This document shows, piece after piece, positions 52,436 through 61,540 of a stretch of 64,000 nucleotides of DNA. This DNA is from Sulfurimonas sp. GTDB lineage: Bacteria > Campylobacterota > Campylobacteria > Campylobacterales > Sulfurimonadaceae. The notes below the pieces were generated by a model that was not told the origin of the DNA, searched no databases, and saw nothing but the letters and a program-made list of their open reading frames with translations. A program made the position numbers and the translations under genes. The stretch's first letter is position 1. The number at the start of each line of letters is the position of its first letter. The stretch is from the NCBI GenBank assembly GCA_013791885.1, contig VMSZ01000056.1, forward strand, positions 23,995-87,994. The letters run 5' to 3'.

Positions 52436-52508
52436 GACAATTGAGCTAAGCCCAATTGTCTACGCTAGCCGCTTAGGCACTGAAGCTTGCCTCATTCGAG
52501 GCAGAGAC
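52436..52508. repeat. Composite intergenic repeat after rsmE
   Basis: GACAATTG/CAATTGTC (8 bp), then GCC-GCTTA-GGC, then ACTGAAGCTTGCCTC-ATTC-GAGGCAGAGA. The last two parts match 44.69-44.74 kb, with CCTC/GAGG replacing ACGCTC/GAGCGT on both arms. The first hairpin may end the rsmE transcript. Confidence 0.7.
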
Positions 52509-52535
52509 TTTGTTGTAAATTAAAAATTATTTAGA

Positions 52536-52541
52536 TATAAT
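52536..52541 (+). promoter_or_regulatory. Putative -10 box for rpmE
   Basis: TATAAT in TAGATATAATTGCG, 80 bases before the rpmE ATG, giving a leader of about 70 bases. Confidence 0.55.
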
Positions 52542-52552
52542 TGCGTTTCAAA

Positions 52553-52572
52553 AATCCGCCCCCATACGGATT
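52553..52572 (+). promoter_or_regulatory. rpmE leader hairpin
   Basis: AATCCG and CGGATT close an 8-base C-rich loop (CCCCCATA) near the 5' end of the presumed rpmE mRNA. In other bacteria L31 can control its own mRNA. Whether this structure does so is open. Confidence 0.4.
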
Positions 52573-52621
52573 CAAAAAATATATAGATATTCGCAAATTA
52601 CCGAGTATCAAAAGGCAAATT

Positions 52622-52825
52622 ATGAAAAAGAATCTTCACCCAGAATTAGTTACTTGTACAGTTTCATGTGCATGTGGAAACACGTTTGAGACACAAGGTA
52701 AAAACAGCGAATTACGTATTGACATCTGTAATGAATGTCACCCGTTTTTTACAGGTTCTGAGAGAATGGTAGATACGGCTGGCCGTATCGAGAAATTTAA
52801 CGCACGTTACGCTAAAAAAGCATAA
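52622..52825 (+). CDS. rpmE: 50S ribosomal protein L31, zinc-binding type
   Basis: 67 residues. Four cysteines for zinc: CACG near residue 16-19 and CNEC at about 37-40, in [13 protein letters not shown] and [19 protein letters not shown]. An upstream in-frame TTG at 52541 is rejected because AAAGGC and the ATG lie at the right place. Usually the Zn-free paralogue is made under zinc limitation; none is seen here. Confidence 0.97.
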   Translation: MKKNLHPELVTCTVSCACGNTFETQGKNSELRIDICNECHPFFTGSERMVDTAGRIEKFNARYAKKA

Positions 52826-52826
52826 T

Positions 52827-53642
52827 TTGCTCCTTCTCGTTCCAACTCCGATTGGAAACATCGGTGATTTATCTTTAAGAGCAATAGATGCTTTTAAAGA
52901 AGCCGACATACTTCTTTGTGAAGACACCCGCGTTACAAAAAAACTCATTCACATCATCAAAGAACGTTACTCCATCGAATTTAAAGAAAATCAAGAGTTT
53001 ATCTCTTTGCATTCCCATAACGAACAAGCTTTTGTTGAAAAATTAGAACCCTCTTTTTTTGAGCAAAATGTTGTTTATGCAAGTGATGCCGGGATGCCCG
53101 GCATTAGTGACCCCGGACAGATTTTGGTACGTTTTTGCATTGACAATAAAATCAAGTATGACATATTGCCTGGAGCAAACGCAGTGCTTACCGCGTTTGT
53201 CGCAAGCGGATTTGTGCAGACAAAAATGCTGTTTTTAGGCTTTTTAGATCACAAGGGAACTTCTAGAAGTCATGGTCTTCAAGAAGCAATGTACAACGGC
53301 TACACAACTATTTTATACGAATCTCCGCACAGACTTGACAAGCTTCTTTTAGAAATTGATAAAGAAGACCCGACAAGAAGAATCTTTTTAGCTAAAGAAC
53401 TCACAAAAAAATATCAAAACTATTTTCATGGAACTGCGAAAGAAATATTTGATACTTTAAATGAAAATTATAAGGGTGAATGGGTTGTTGCTATTGAAGC
53501 TGCAGAGTCTCAAAACGAAAGTGCAGTGACACAAAATGACATCTTAGAGTTAGATTTGCCAAAAAAAGTACAGGCCAAACTCATTAGTAAAATAACCGGC
53601 GAAAATATAAAAGCATGTTACAACAGGCTCTTAAATCTTTAA
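52827..53642 (+). CDS. rsmI: 16S rRNA (cytidine-1402-2'-O)-methyltransferase RsmI
   Basis: 271 residues beginning LLLVPTPIGNIGDLSLRAIDA, the tetrapyrrole-methylase-type fold. CEDTRVTKKLI, YASDAGMPGISDPG and LPGANAVLTAFVASGF are the SAM-binding loops. TTG start one base after the rpmE stop, so it is read by coupling with rpmE; no ribosome-binding site other than within rpmE. Confidence 0.95.
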   Translation: MLLLVPTPIGNIGDLSLRAIDAFKEADILLCEDTRVTKKLIHIIKERYSIEFKENQEFISLHSHNEQAFVEKLEPSFFEQNVVYASDAGMPGISDPGQILVRFCIDNKIKYDILPGANAVLTAFVASGFVQTKMLFLGFLDHKGTSRSHGLQEAMYNGYTTILYESPHRLDKLLLEIDKEDPTRRIFLAKELTKKYQNYFHGTAKEIFDTLNENYKGEWVVAIEAAESQNESAVTQNDILELDLPKKVQAKLISKITGENIKACYNRLLNL

Positions 53643-53707
53643 GGACTTTTCCAAAATCTTTCCCATAACCTTACTCTAACGTAATTTTTTTTAGATAAAA
53701 TACATTT

Positions 53708-54388
53708 ATGTTAATTTATGCAAAACAACCAATATATTATGTAATAGAGAATTACCCAAACAAAATTAAAACCTTGTATCTCGCTAAAGAGTTAGAGAAA
53801 AAAGAGTACTCGCGTTTAATGAAGATGGGTTTTGAAATAAAGAGGATTCCCGCTGAGGCCGCTTCAAAAATGTGTAAAAACGCAAACCATCAAGGCTTTT
53901 TAGCTGAGGTCGATGACTACGAATTACACTCTTTTAAATCATTTTTAAATAAAGATTTTGTACTAGTTTTATCAAACATAACTGATGTTGGAAACATCGG
54001 AGCAATTGTTCGAAGTGCGTATGCGCTTGGAGTAGAAGCTATTGTTGTTTGCGGTCTTAAAAATCTTGCAATAGAACCAATTCTAAGAACAAGTACGGGG
54101 GCGCTTTTTGATATGCCTTTAGCACTTGAACACAATATTCATGATGTGCTCAACGACTTAAAAATGTCTGGTCTGATACTTTATGGAGCCGATATGAGCG
54201 GTGAAGATATTCGTGATGCCAGAATATATGAAAGAAGAGCTTTAGTTCTAGGCGGCGAAGGAGAAGGTCTGACTCCAAGAGTTCTTTCAAAGCTTGATAA
54301 GGTTGTCAGTATAAAGATGTCGCATAATTTCGATTCACTTAACGTGAGTGTTGCCGGAGCGATATTAATGGATAGGATGCGAGTATGA
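53708..54388 (+). CDS. TrmH/SpoU-family RNA 2'-O-methyltransferase (RlmB-like)
   Basis: 226 residues. The N-terminal substrate-binding domain (YYVIENYPNKIKTLYLAKELEKK in part) and the SPOUT knot motifs NITDVGNIGAIVRSAYALG, LVLGGEGEGLTPRVL and SLNVSVAGAILMDRM are clear. Likely targets 23S rRNA G2251 (RlmB), but tRNA G18 cannot be excluded. Stop overlaps the next start (ATGA). Confidence 0.92.
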   Translation: MLIYAKQPIYYVIENYPNKIKTLYLAKELEKKEYSRLMKMGFEIKRIPAEAASKMCKNANHQGFLAEVDDYELHSFKSFLNKDFVLVLSNITDVGNIGAIVRSAYALGVEAIVVCGLKNLAIEPILRTSTGALFDMPLALEHNIHDVLNDLKMSGLILYGADMSGEDIRDARIYERRALVLGGEGEGLTPRVLSKLDKVVSIKMSHNFDSLNVSVAGAILMDRMRV

Positions 54389-55212
54389 GTGAAAATTTTA
54401 CAAAATTAAAAGAGATCGGTTTAGCAGAAATCTCTGAGCAGACGCATATTTCCAAGCAACATATAGAAGCACTTATTCAAGAAAATTTTAAGGCCTTGAA
54501 AAAAGTGCAGTTTTTAGGGTTTTTATCGATTCTTGAAAGAGATTATCAACTTGATTTGAGTGAGTTAAAAGAGCGCGGCCTTAAATTTTACAGTGATGCT
54601 GAGTCAGTGAAACCGGCAAGCGTTTTTGTGGAAAAAAGATCTAAAAAAAGCTCTAAGGGCATTTATGTACTAATAGCATTAATTATTTTTATTTTGGCTA
54701 TATATTACAGCCTCGGCTCAGATAAAACTGATATTGAAGTAAATGCGACGCAAGTTCAAAGTGTGACGCAAGAAATAGAAGTCTTGGTTGAAGACAATAT
54801 TTCAGAGAAAAACAGCTCTGCGTTTGAGAATAATACAAGCTCTGAATTCACGCAAGAGACAGATGTAAACGCAACATCTGAAACTATTCAAGCAGAGCTT
54901 GATTTGTCAGCTCAAGAGATGAAAAGCATGACAAATTCTTTGAAAATTATTGCTAATAGTAAACTTTGGTTTGGTTACATCGAACTTGGCACAGAGAACA
55001 AGACTCAAAAAGTATTTTCCGGAGATCTTGATTTAGATGCAAGTAAAAACTTACTCCTTCTTTTTGGACATAATAATGTAGAAGTTGAATTGAATGGAGA
55101 AAAACAAGAATTTGAAAAAAATAAAAATTTGCAGTTCTTATATAAAGATGGGAAACTCACTCAAATTAGCTTAGATGAGTTTAAAAAACTTAATAAGGGC
55201 AACAAATGGTAA
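54385..55212 (+). CDS. RodZ-like HTH membrane protein
   Basis: 275 residues: helix-turn-helix domain (LAEISEQTHISKQHIEALIQENFKAL in parts, about 10-60), a basic stretch, one membrane helix at about 91-110 (IYVLIALIIFILAIYYSLG), a Ser/Thr/Asn/Glu-rich periplasmic linker, and a C-terminal beta domain (SKLWFGYIELGTENKTQKVFSGDLDL). This is RodZ architecture, an adaptor of the MreB cytoskeleton, though mreB is not near. Ends overlapping the next gene by seven bases. Confidence 0.75.
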   Translation: MSENFTKLKEIGLAEISEQTHISKQHIEALIQENFKALKKVQFLGFLSILERDYQLDLSELKERGLKFYSDAESVKPASVFVEKRSKKSSKGIYVLIALIIFILAIYYSLGSDKTDIEVNATQVQSVTQEIEVLVEDNISEKNSSAFENNTSSEFTQETDVNATSETIQAELDLSAQEMKSMTNSLKIIANSKLWFGYIELGTENKTQKVFSGDLDLDASKNLLLLFGHNNVEVELNGEKQEFEKNKNLQFLYKDGKLTQISLDEFKKLNKGNKW

Positions 55213-56036
55213 AACTTTTTCTATCTTTATTTTTTCTGTGTTCACTCTCTTTCGCAGGAGAACAGAATTATGATTTGGACGATAAGATACAATCTTTAAT
55301 GGATTCAGGAAGTTATGAAAAAAACAGGGATTACATTAAAATTTTATTTTCTCCAAAATCTTCTTTTTATAATAAAGATAGAGTAAATGTTTTGAAAGTC
55401 GTACAGACTTTAGAAGAAAACGGTCTGTTAAATCTCCATTTTAAATCTCCAAGAGAGTTGCATTTAAACTTTCAAACAAGCGGATCGCCTCTATTTTTTG
55501 TAAAAATGATCAGTGATTCTCTCCGCGATATAGGCTATTACCGTTATGTGACAGAAGCTTCTAATCTTGATGAATCAGAGTTTACTTGGAGTATTGCACT
55601 TACTTCTGAATATGCTGCTAATCCAATGCTTCTTCAAAGAGAGCTGGATAAAAAAGGGTGCAAAATAATTGACGTTGTAAAACGCTCTTCAACAGATTGG
55701 ACATATGTTATAGATATGAGTGAAGGTTTTTTAAATATAGACGCCCTCAGTAGCAATGAAAATGTTATTTTAAAACGCTCTTTATATTCCCACTGGCTTA
55801 ATGTCTCAAAGGTACAACATATTACCATCAAAAGTTCATCACGAAATGATTGGTATCCTTATATTGTTTTTTATGACAAATCACTTCATCTTTTAGAATT
55901 AGTAAAAAAAGACGCCATACAGTCACAAATAACGCTTGAAGTTCCAAAATATGCAAAGTATATGAAAGTTTCAGATATGTATAGTTTAAAAAATATTAAA
56001 GATGACCTTTCTGTAGAACCGACAGGCAGTAGGTGA
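55206..56036 (+). CDS. Exported protein of unknown function
   Basis: 276 residues with a signal peptide ([17 protein letters not shown]). The mature part contains NKDRVNVLKVVQTLEENGLLNLHF and repeated strand segments ending in VPKYAKYMKVSD; no enzyme motif is visible and there are no membrane helices. Gene order (RodZ-like gene before, aminotransferase and hom after) matches the Campylobacter region around Cj0151c from memory. Envelope-associated by inference. Confidence 0.7.
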   Translation: MVKLFLSLFFLCSLSFAGEQNYDLDDKIQSLMDSGSYEKNRDYIKILFSPKSSFYNKDRVNVLKVVQTLEENGLLNLHFKSPRELHLNFQTSGSPLFFVKMISDSLRDIGYYRYVTEASNLDESEFTWSIALTSEYAANPMLLQRELDKKGCKIIDVVKRSSTDWTYVIDMSEGFLNIDALSSNENVILKRSLYSHWLNVSKVQHITIKSSSRNDWYPYIVFYDKSLHLLELVKKDAIQSQITLEVPKYAKYMKVSDMYSLKNIKDDLSVEPTGSR

Positions 56037-56095
56037 AAATAAAATTTACTATTCAATTGTAGATTTTTTTTGCTAAAATACCGCTAATAATTTTA

Positions 56096-56113
56096 GGGCT
56101 TTTAAAAAGGCCC
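56096..56113 (+). promoter_or_regulatory. Short leader hairpin before the aminotransferase gene
   Basis: GGGCTTTT and AAAAGGCCC can pair with one bulge, ending 16 bases before the ATG. It could mask or present the ribosome-binding site (GCAGGAAAA). Too weak for a firm call. No amino-acid-rich leader peptide was seen. Confidence 0.3.
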
Positions 56114-56129
56114 ATGAGCAGGAAAATAA

Positions 56130-57362
56130 ATGTTTGATGAAATACATTTTGATAGAATGAGTAGACTTCCTAAGTACGTTTTCGCAGAGGTTAACGACCT
56201 TAAAATGGCAGAACGTCGCGCGGGCGAAGATGTTATAGATTTTTCTATGGGAAATCCAGATGGCGATACGCCGGAACATATACGTGAAAAACTTATAGAA
56301 TCAGCCCAAAAAACAAAAACACATGGTTATTCTACATCAAAAGGTATTCCTAAACTTCTTATGGCAATCGCAGATTGGTATAAACGCCGTTACGGGGTTG
56401 ATTTAGACCCTATGACAGAATGTGTCGCAACTATGGGCTCAAAAGAAGGGTATGCTCACTTGGCGTATGCTATTACAAATCCTGGTGATACAACAGTTGT
56501 GCCTGACCCTACGTATCCTATTCACTCGTATGCTTTCATTTTAGCCGGTGGAAATGTTGTGAAATTCGGTTTAGAATTTGATGAAGATTACAAAGTGGAC
56601 GAACCGAAATTTTTTGAAAACTTAGAGAGGGTTTTTAAAGAGACTTCACCAAGACCAAAATATGTTCTCGTAAACTTTCCACATAACCCATCAACTGCAA
56701 CGGTAACGCAAGACTTTTATGTCAAACTTGTAGCTATGGCTAAAAAAGAACGTTTTTATATTATCTCAGACATTGCATATGGAGACATCACTTTTGGCGG
56801 CTATGTAACACCTTCAATTATGAGTGTTCCAGGTGCGAAAGATGTGGCTGTTGAGAGTTTTACCCTTTCAAAAAGTTACAACATGGCCGGATGGCGTGTC
56901 GGTTTCTTTGTAGGAAACAAAAAACTTATCGGTGCACTTCAAAAAATTAAGTCTTGGTTGGATTACGGTATGTTTACTCCTATCCAAGTTGCTGCTACAA
57001 TCGCACTTAACGGCGATCAGCAATGCGTAAAAGATATTGTAGATAAATATGACCACCGTCAGGATATTTTAGTAGATGCGTTTAACCGTATTGGCTGGCC
57101 GGTAAGAAAAAATCAGGCGAGTATGTTTGTCTGGGCAAAAATTCCTAAGTGTGCAGAACATTTGGGCTCTTTAGAATTTTCAAAAAAACTTTTACGTGAG
57201 GCTCACGTTGCTGTTGCTCCTGGTATTGGTTTTGGTGAGTACGGCGAAGGGTATGTTCGTATAGCACTGATTGAAAATGACAATAGAATCCGTCAAGCGG
57301 CAAGAAATATAAAAGACTTTTTAAAACAGTTTAACTGTCAAGAGGGCAGTACTAGTAACTAA
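56130..57362 (+). CDS. Class I aminotransferase (AlaC/LL-DAP aminotransferase-like)
   Basis: 410 residues, fold type I PLP enzyme: DFSMGNPDGDTPEHIREKL, TMGSKEGYAHLAYAITNPGD, PDPTYPIHSYAF, NFPHNPSTATV, and the lysine motif ESFTLSKSYNMAGWRVGFFVG (in part) with Arg in YVRIALIEND. Best match by eye is the AlaC/DapL branch (alanine or diaminopimelate). Followed 27 bases later by hom, implying aspartate-family amino acid synthesis. Confidence 0.88.
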   Translation: MFDEIHFDRMSRLPKYVFAEVNDLKMAERRAGEDVIDFSMGNPDGDTPEHIREKLIESAQKTKTHGYSTSKGIPKLLMAIADWYKRRYGVDLDPMTECVATMGSKEGYAHLAYAITNPGDTTVVPDPTYPIHSYAFILAGGNVVKFGLEFDEDYKVDEPKFFENLERVFKETSPRPKYVLVNFPHNPSTATVTQDFYVKLVAMAKKERFYIISDIAYGDITFGGYVTPSIMSVPGAKDVAVESFTLSKSYNMAGWRVGFFVGNKKLIGALQKIKSWLDYGMFTPIQVAATIALNGDQQCVKDIVDKYDHRQDILVDAFNRIGWPVRKNQASMFVWAKIPKCAEHLGSLEFSKKLLREAHVAVAPGIGFGEYGEGYVRIALIENDNRIRQAARNIKDFLKQFNCQEGSTSN

Positions 57363-57389
57363 AAGTTAGTAAGATAGTAAAGGACAGAA

Positions 57390-58649
57390 ATGATCAAAGT
57401 AGGAATTATAGGCGTTGGTACGGTTGGAACAAGTGTCGCACAAATTTTAAAAGACAATGCTGATGTAATTTCTGCCCGTGCGGGTGTTGCAATTGAAGTT
57501 AAGAGCGGTGTAGTAAAGAACCTTAATAAAGTAAGAGATTTAGACATTCACCTGAGTGACAATGTAGATGATGTCCTTGATGATGAAGAGATTGACATTG
57601 TTGTAGAACTCATGGGCGGTGTAGATGATGCTTTTGAAGTTGTAAAAAAAGCATTGCTTAAAGGCAAAGCAGTAGTAACTGCGAACAAGGCATTGCTAGC
57701 CTATCACCGTTACGAGCTTCAAGACCTTGCAAAAGATATTGCTTTTGAATACGAGGCGAGTGTAGCCGGCGGTATTCCGATTATAAACGCACTTCGTGAC
57801 GGTCTTTCCGCAAACCATATAGAATCAATTATGGGTATTATGAACGGTACTTGTAACTATATGCTTACAAAGATGACAAACGAGGGTGTTGCTTACAGAG
57901 ATATTCTCAAAGAAGCGCAAAGACTCGGTTATGCAGAATCAGATCCTACTTTTGATGTGGGTGGATATGACGCTGCACACAAGCTCCTTATTCTTGCAAG
58001 TATTGCTTATGGGATTGATGCAAAACCTGAGGATATACTTATTGAAGGGATTCAAGACATCACGCAAGAAGATATTGCGTTTGCTAAAGAGTTTGGTTAT
58101 GCAATCAAACTTTTGGGAATTGCAAAAAAAGACGGCAACGATGTAGAGCTTCGCGTTCATGCAGCGCTTATACGCAAAGAGAAAATGATTGCTAAAATAG
58201 ACGGTGTTATGAACGGTATTTCAGTAGTCGGTGACAAAGTCGGTGAAACACTTTATTATGGTCCTGGAGCCGGTGGAGATGCGACTGCGAGCGCTGTTGT
58301 TGCCAACATCATAGACATAGCGAGAGCTGGAAAAAAAGCGCCGATGCTTGGATTTGATAAACCTTTGGAGGGTGAATTAAAACTCAAGGCTACAGATGAT
58401 ATTAATTCAAAATATTACCTGCGAATCAATGTTTCAGACCGTACTGGCGTTTTGGCAAAAATCACGAAAATTTTTGAAAACCATAATATTTCCGTAGAAA
58501 CTATGCTGCAGCGTCCATCTTCTGAGTCTTCGGCAAATTTGCTTATCTCTACACATATAGCTCTGGAGAAAGATATCCAAGATATGATTAAAGAACTTAA
58601 TTCATTGGATTTCATAAAAGCCGATACGGTAATGATTAGGATAGTCTAA
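57390..58649 (+). CDS. hom: Homoserine dehydrogenase
   Basis: Reduces aspartate semialdehyde to homoserine for threonine and methionine. The 419 residues have the NAD(P) motif GIIGVGTVGTSVAQIL, VVTANKALLAYH, the signature AGGIPIINALRDGLSANHI, IMGIMNGTCNYMLTKM, and a C-terminal ACT domain (about 350-419) for feedback by threonine. RBS AAAGGA. Confidence 0.97.
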   Translation: MIKVGIIGVGTVGTSVAQILKDNADVISARAGVAIEVKSGVVKNLNKVRDLDIHLSDNVDDVLDDEEIDIVVELMGGVDDAFEVVKKALLKGKAVVTANKALLAYHRYELQDLAKDIAFEYEASVAGGIPIINALRDGLSANHIESIMGIMNGTCNYMLTKMTNEGVAYRDILKEAQRLGYAESDPTFDVGGYDAAHKLLILASIAYGIDAKPEDILIEGIQDITQEDIAFAKEFGYAIKLLGIAKKDGNDVELRVHAALIRKEKMIAKIDGVMNGISVVGDKVGETLYYGPGAGGDATASAVVANIIDIARAGKKAPMLGFDKPLEGELKLKATDDINSKYYLRINVSDRTGVLAKITKIFENHNISVETMLQRPSSESSANLLISTHIALEKDIQDMIKELNSLDFIKADTVMIRIV

Positions 58650-58657
58650 GGCTCACT

Positions 58658-59389
58658 TTGAGAATCTTTATTACCGGTGCAAGTAGTGGCTTAGGCGAAG
58701 AGTTTGCACGCCAATACGCGAGTAGTGAAGTTGAACTTATATTGCTCGCAAGACGAAAAGACAAACTTCAAAAACTCCAATTAGAATTGACTCCCAAGTG
58801 TAAAAGTGTTGAAATTATAATCGCTGACGTTACTGCGTTTGATGAACTGCAAGAAAAAATGAAACTTCTCGGTGCTGTCGATATTGTCATTCTAAACGCA
58901 GGTATCTCTCTTGGGCACTCTGCCGATATTACTCCATTCTCAGAGTTTAAAAAGTTATATGATGTCAACTTGCTCGCCAATCATGCAATTTTAGAGATTT
59001 TACTCCCGCGTTTTGTGGAGCAAAAATCTGGAAAAATAGTCTTTATCTCTTCACTTGCTTCTCTTATTTCTATGCCTAGTGCAAAAGCTTATTCGTCATC
59101 TAAACGGGCATTAAATGCATATGCCGAAGCAATCAGATATAAATATAAAAAAGAGGGTATTAAAGTTATAAATATTCTTCCCGGGTTTATACAAAGCGAG
59201 CTTACAGATAAAAATACGTTTTACATGCCATTTTTGCTGAGTGCGCAAGAGGGTGTAAAACGTATGAAAAACGCAATTGAAAAAAATAGACGTTTGTACG
59301 CATTTCCGCTTAGATTTAATTTAATCATTTTAGCTTTAAACTTACTTCCGAACTTTTTAAGAGAGAAAATTGTAGACTTTCTGAATTAA
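58658..59389 (+). CDS. Short-chain dehydrogenase/reductase
   Basis: 243 residues, TTG start eight bases after hom. Classical SDR: ITGASSGLGEEFARQYA (cofactor loop), LNAGISLG (NAG motif), active-site Ser in VFISSLASL and YSSSK (Tyr/Lys). The C-terminal ~40 residues are hydrophobic (FPLRFNLIILALNLLPNFL) and may associate with membrane. Substrate unknown; chemistry of the neighbours gives no hint. Confidence 0.88.
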   Translation: MRIFITGASSGLGEEFARQYASSEVELILLARRKDKLQKLQLELTPKCKSVEIIIADVTAFDELQEKMKLLGAVDIVILNAGISLGHSADITPFSEFKKLYDVNLLANHAILEILLPRFVEQKSGKIVFISSLASLISMPSAKAYSSSKRALNAYAEAIRYKYKKEGIKVINILPGFIQSELTDKNTFYMPFLLSAQEGVKRMKNAIEKNRRLYAFPLRFNLIILALNLLPNFLREKIVDFLN

Positions 59390-59461
59390 TTTATACGTCA
59401 AATGAAATTGCTGCCATGGCACCAATCTAGCCTGTAAAAAGGCATAAAAAAGGGTTTTTAA

Positions 59462-61531
59462 ATGGAACATATGAAAGTTATAGACAGCGTTTGTACGTAT
59501 TGTGGGACTGGTTGCGATATCGCGGCAAATGTGAACGTTCAAGAGAATAAGATTGAAAGTATCTTCGCTCATCCGGATGGAGTAGTTTCTCAAGGCAAGC
59601 TTTGTATAAAAGGCAAGTACGGTTTTGATTTTGTTGATGCGGAGGACAGACTTCGTATTCCCCGTATTCGTAAAAGCTTCTTAGAAAAAAATCCTGCCAT
59701 TAAAGAGGCTGTTGCTTCAACTTTGGTTGATTTGGATGCAACTTGGTATGAGACAAACTTAGAGAGTGCGACCACTGCATGTGCTATGAAACTCAAAGAA
59801 ATTCAAGCAAAGCACGGTAGAAAAAGTGTCTGTTCTATCGGCGGAGCGAGAACCTCTTGTGAGAGTTCGTACCTTTTTCAAAAATTTACACGCCACACAT
59901 TGAACTCTCCGCATGTAGATAATTGCGCGAGAGTTTGCCACTCTCCTTCACTTTCTGGAATGCGTAAAACTATTGGTGAAGGCGCTGCAACTAACCCTTA
60001 CAATGACATCTATAACTGCGAATTTATGATAGTTATAGGCTCAAATACGACGGAAGCACACCCAATTATTTCTAACCGTATAATTGATGTTGCCCGTGAG
60101 CATGACAATTTGGCTGTGTTTGATGTGCGTGAAATAAAATTGCACAGATTCTCAAAGTACAAGGGAATTATGCCTCATGAAGCGAATCTTCTTGTGCTTA
60201 ATATGCTTGCCTATGTCATCATCGACGAAGAGCTATATGATGAAAATTTTATAGCAGACAGAACAAAAGGTTTCCTTGATTTTAAAGCAAAAATTTTAGC
60301 GGATGAATACGCTAATCCGGACTATTTTCAGAAGATAGAGGGGTATGAGTATCTTTCTAAAATGATTCGCAAAGTTGCCCGTGAGTATGCGCTTAAAAAA
60401 TCTATGATTTTTTGGGGTCTGGGAATCACAGAACATATTGACGGTTCATACGCGGTTATGGCAATGACGCACTTGGCTCTTATGACTGGGAACATTGGAA
60501 AGAGCGGTGCCGGACTTATGCCTCTGCGTGGACAAAATAATGTTCAGGGGACATGTGACATGGGAATGCTTCCATATTATGACCCTGATTATCAGGTACC
60601 AAAAGAGATTGGACTAATGACGCCTCAGCTTGTCGATGCAATGCTCGAAGATGAGATAAAAGCGGTGCTCAATATCGGCGAAGATATTACGCATATTCAT
60701 CCAAATCTAAACAAAATAGACAGAGCTTTTGAAAAACTGGAACTTCTTTTTGTGCAAGAGCTGTTTATGACGGATGTCGCAAATCGTGCAGATATTGTAG
60801 TAGGAGTAAAATCAGCGTATGAGAAAACAGGTGTTTATGTAAACGCAATGCGTCGTTTGCACCTTTCTCAACCTCTTGTGAAATCAGACTTACCGGATGA
60901 CTGGGAAGTCCTTCAGATGCTTGATAATAAAATGGGCGGAAGTTATAACTACAAAAATTCCAACGAAGTATGGGATGAAGTAAGAGAAGTAGCCTACAGA
61001 CGTTTTAGCGGTGCCTCGTATGTCAGACTTGAACGCCATAGAAAACGCGGTCTTCAATGGCCTGTGCATACAGAAGATACGCCTATTTTACACCAACTCG
61101 ATTTTAGAACAGATGACGGCTTGGGCGAGTTTCATTATCATCAGTATAAACTCCGCGGTATGGTAGAAGAGATTTTAAATAAAACTCTGACGGGCTATCA
61201 TCTGACAACAGGAAGAACAATTGCTCATTACAATAATGCGGCACAGACTAAGCGTTCACCAAACCTTAACAAGCGTTATGATGAAGATGTTTTACTTGTA
61301 TATGAAGGTGACGCACATGAGTTCACGAGTGAGAAAGTTATACTCAAAAGTGAATTCGGTCAGACAAATCCACTCACTATAAAAATCACAGATAAGGTAC
61401 AGCCTAAAACATTGTTTTCGACTTTTCATCATGCAAGCTCGAAGATAAACAATCTTTTTGGGGACAAAAGTGATGAAGTGATTATGACGGCTGCGTTTAA
61501 GTCGATAAAAGTAGAAGTAATTAACTGTTAA
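59462..61531 (+). CDS. Formate dehydrogenase-like molybdopterin oxidoreductase (stand-alone catalytic subunit)
   Basis: 689 residues. [4Fe-4S] cluster Cys at 11, 14, 18 and 48 (CTYCGTGC, GKLCIKGKYG). The motif DNCARVCHSPS puts Cys159 where FdhF-type enzymes have Cys or selenocysteine at Mo/W. RGQNNVQGTCDMGMLP and the C-terminal HLTTGRTIAHYNNAAQTKRSPNL-like region also fit formate dehydrogenase H. No Tat signal, so cytosolic. No electron-transfer subunits nearby, so a soluble ferredoxin or unlinked partner is required. Cofactor genes moaA and moeA lie 8-12 kb upstream. Confidence 0.85.
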   Translation: MEHMKVIDSVCTYCGTGCDIAANVNVQENKIESIFAHPDGVVSQGKLCIKGKYGFDFVDAEDRLRIPRIRKSFLEKNPAIKEAVASTLVDLDATWYETNLESATTACAMKLKEIQAKHGRKSVCSIGGARTSCESSYLFQKFTRHTLNSPHVDNCARVCHSPSLSGMRKTIGEGAATNPYNDIYNCEFMIVIGSNTTEAHPIISNRIIDVAREHDNLAVFDVREIKLHRFSKYKGIMPHEANLLVLNMLAYVIIDEELYDENFIADRTKGFLDFKAKILADEYANPDYFQKIEGYEYLSKMIRKVAREYALKKSMIFWGLGITEHIDGSYAVMAMTHLALMTGNIGKSGAGLMPLRGQNNVQGTCDMGMLPYYDPDYQVPKEIGLMTPQLVDAMLEDEIKAVLNIGEDITHIHPNLNKIDRAFEKLELLFVQELFMTDVANRADIVVGVKSAYEKTGVYVNAMRRLHLSQPLVKSDLPDDWEVLQMLDNKMGGSYNYKNSNEVWDEVREVAYRRFSGASYVRLERHRKRGLQWPVHTEDTPILHQLDFRTDDGLGEFHYHQYKLRGMVEEILNKTLTGYHLTTGRTIAHYNNAAQTKRSPNLNKRYDEDVLLVYEGDAHEFTSEKVILKSEFGQTNPLTIKITDKVQPKTLFSTFHHASSKINNLFGDKSDEVIMTAAFKSIKVEVINC

Positions 61532-61540
61532 TTGTACATA

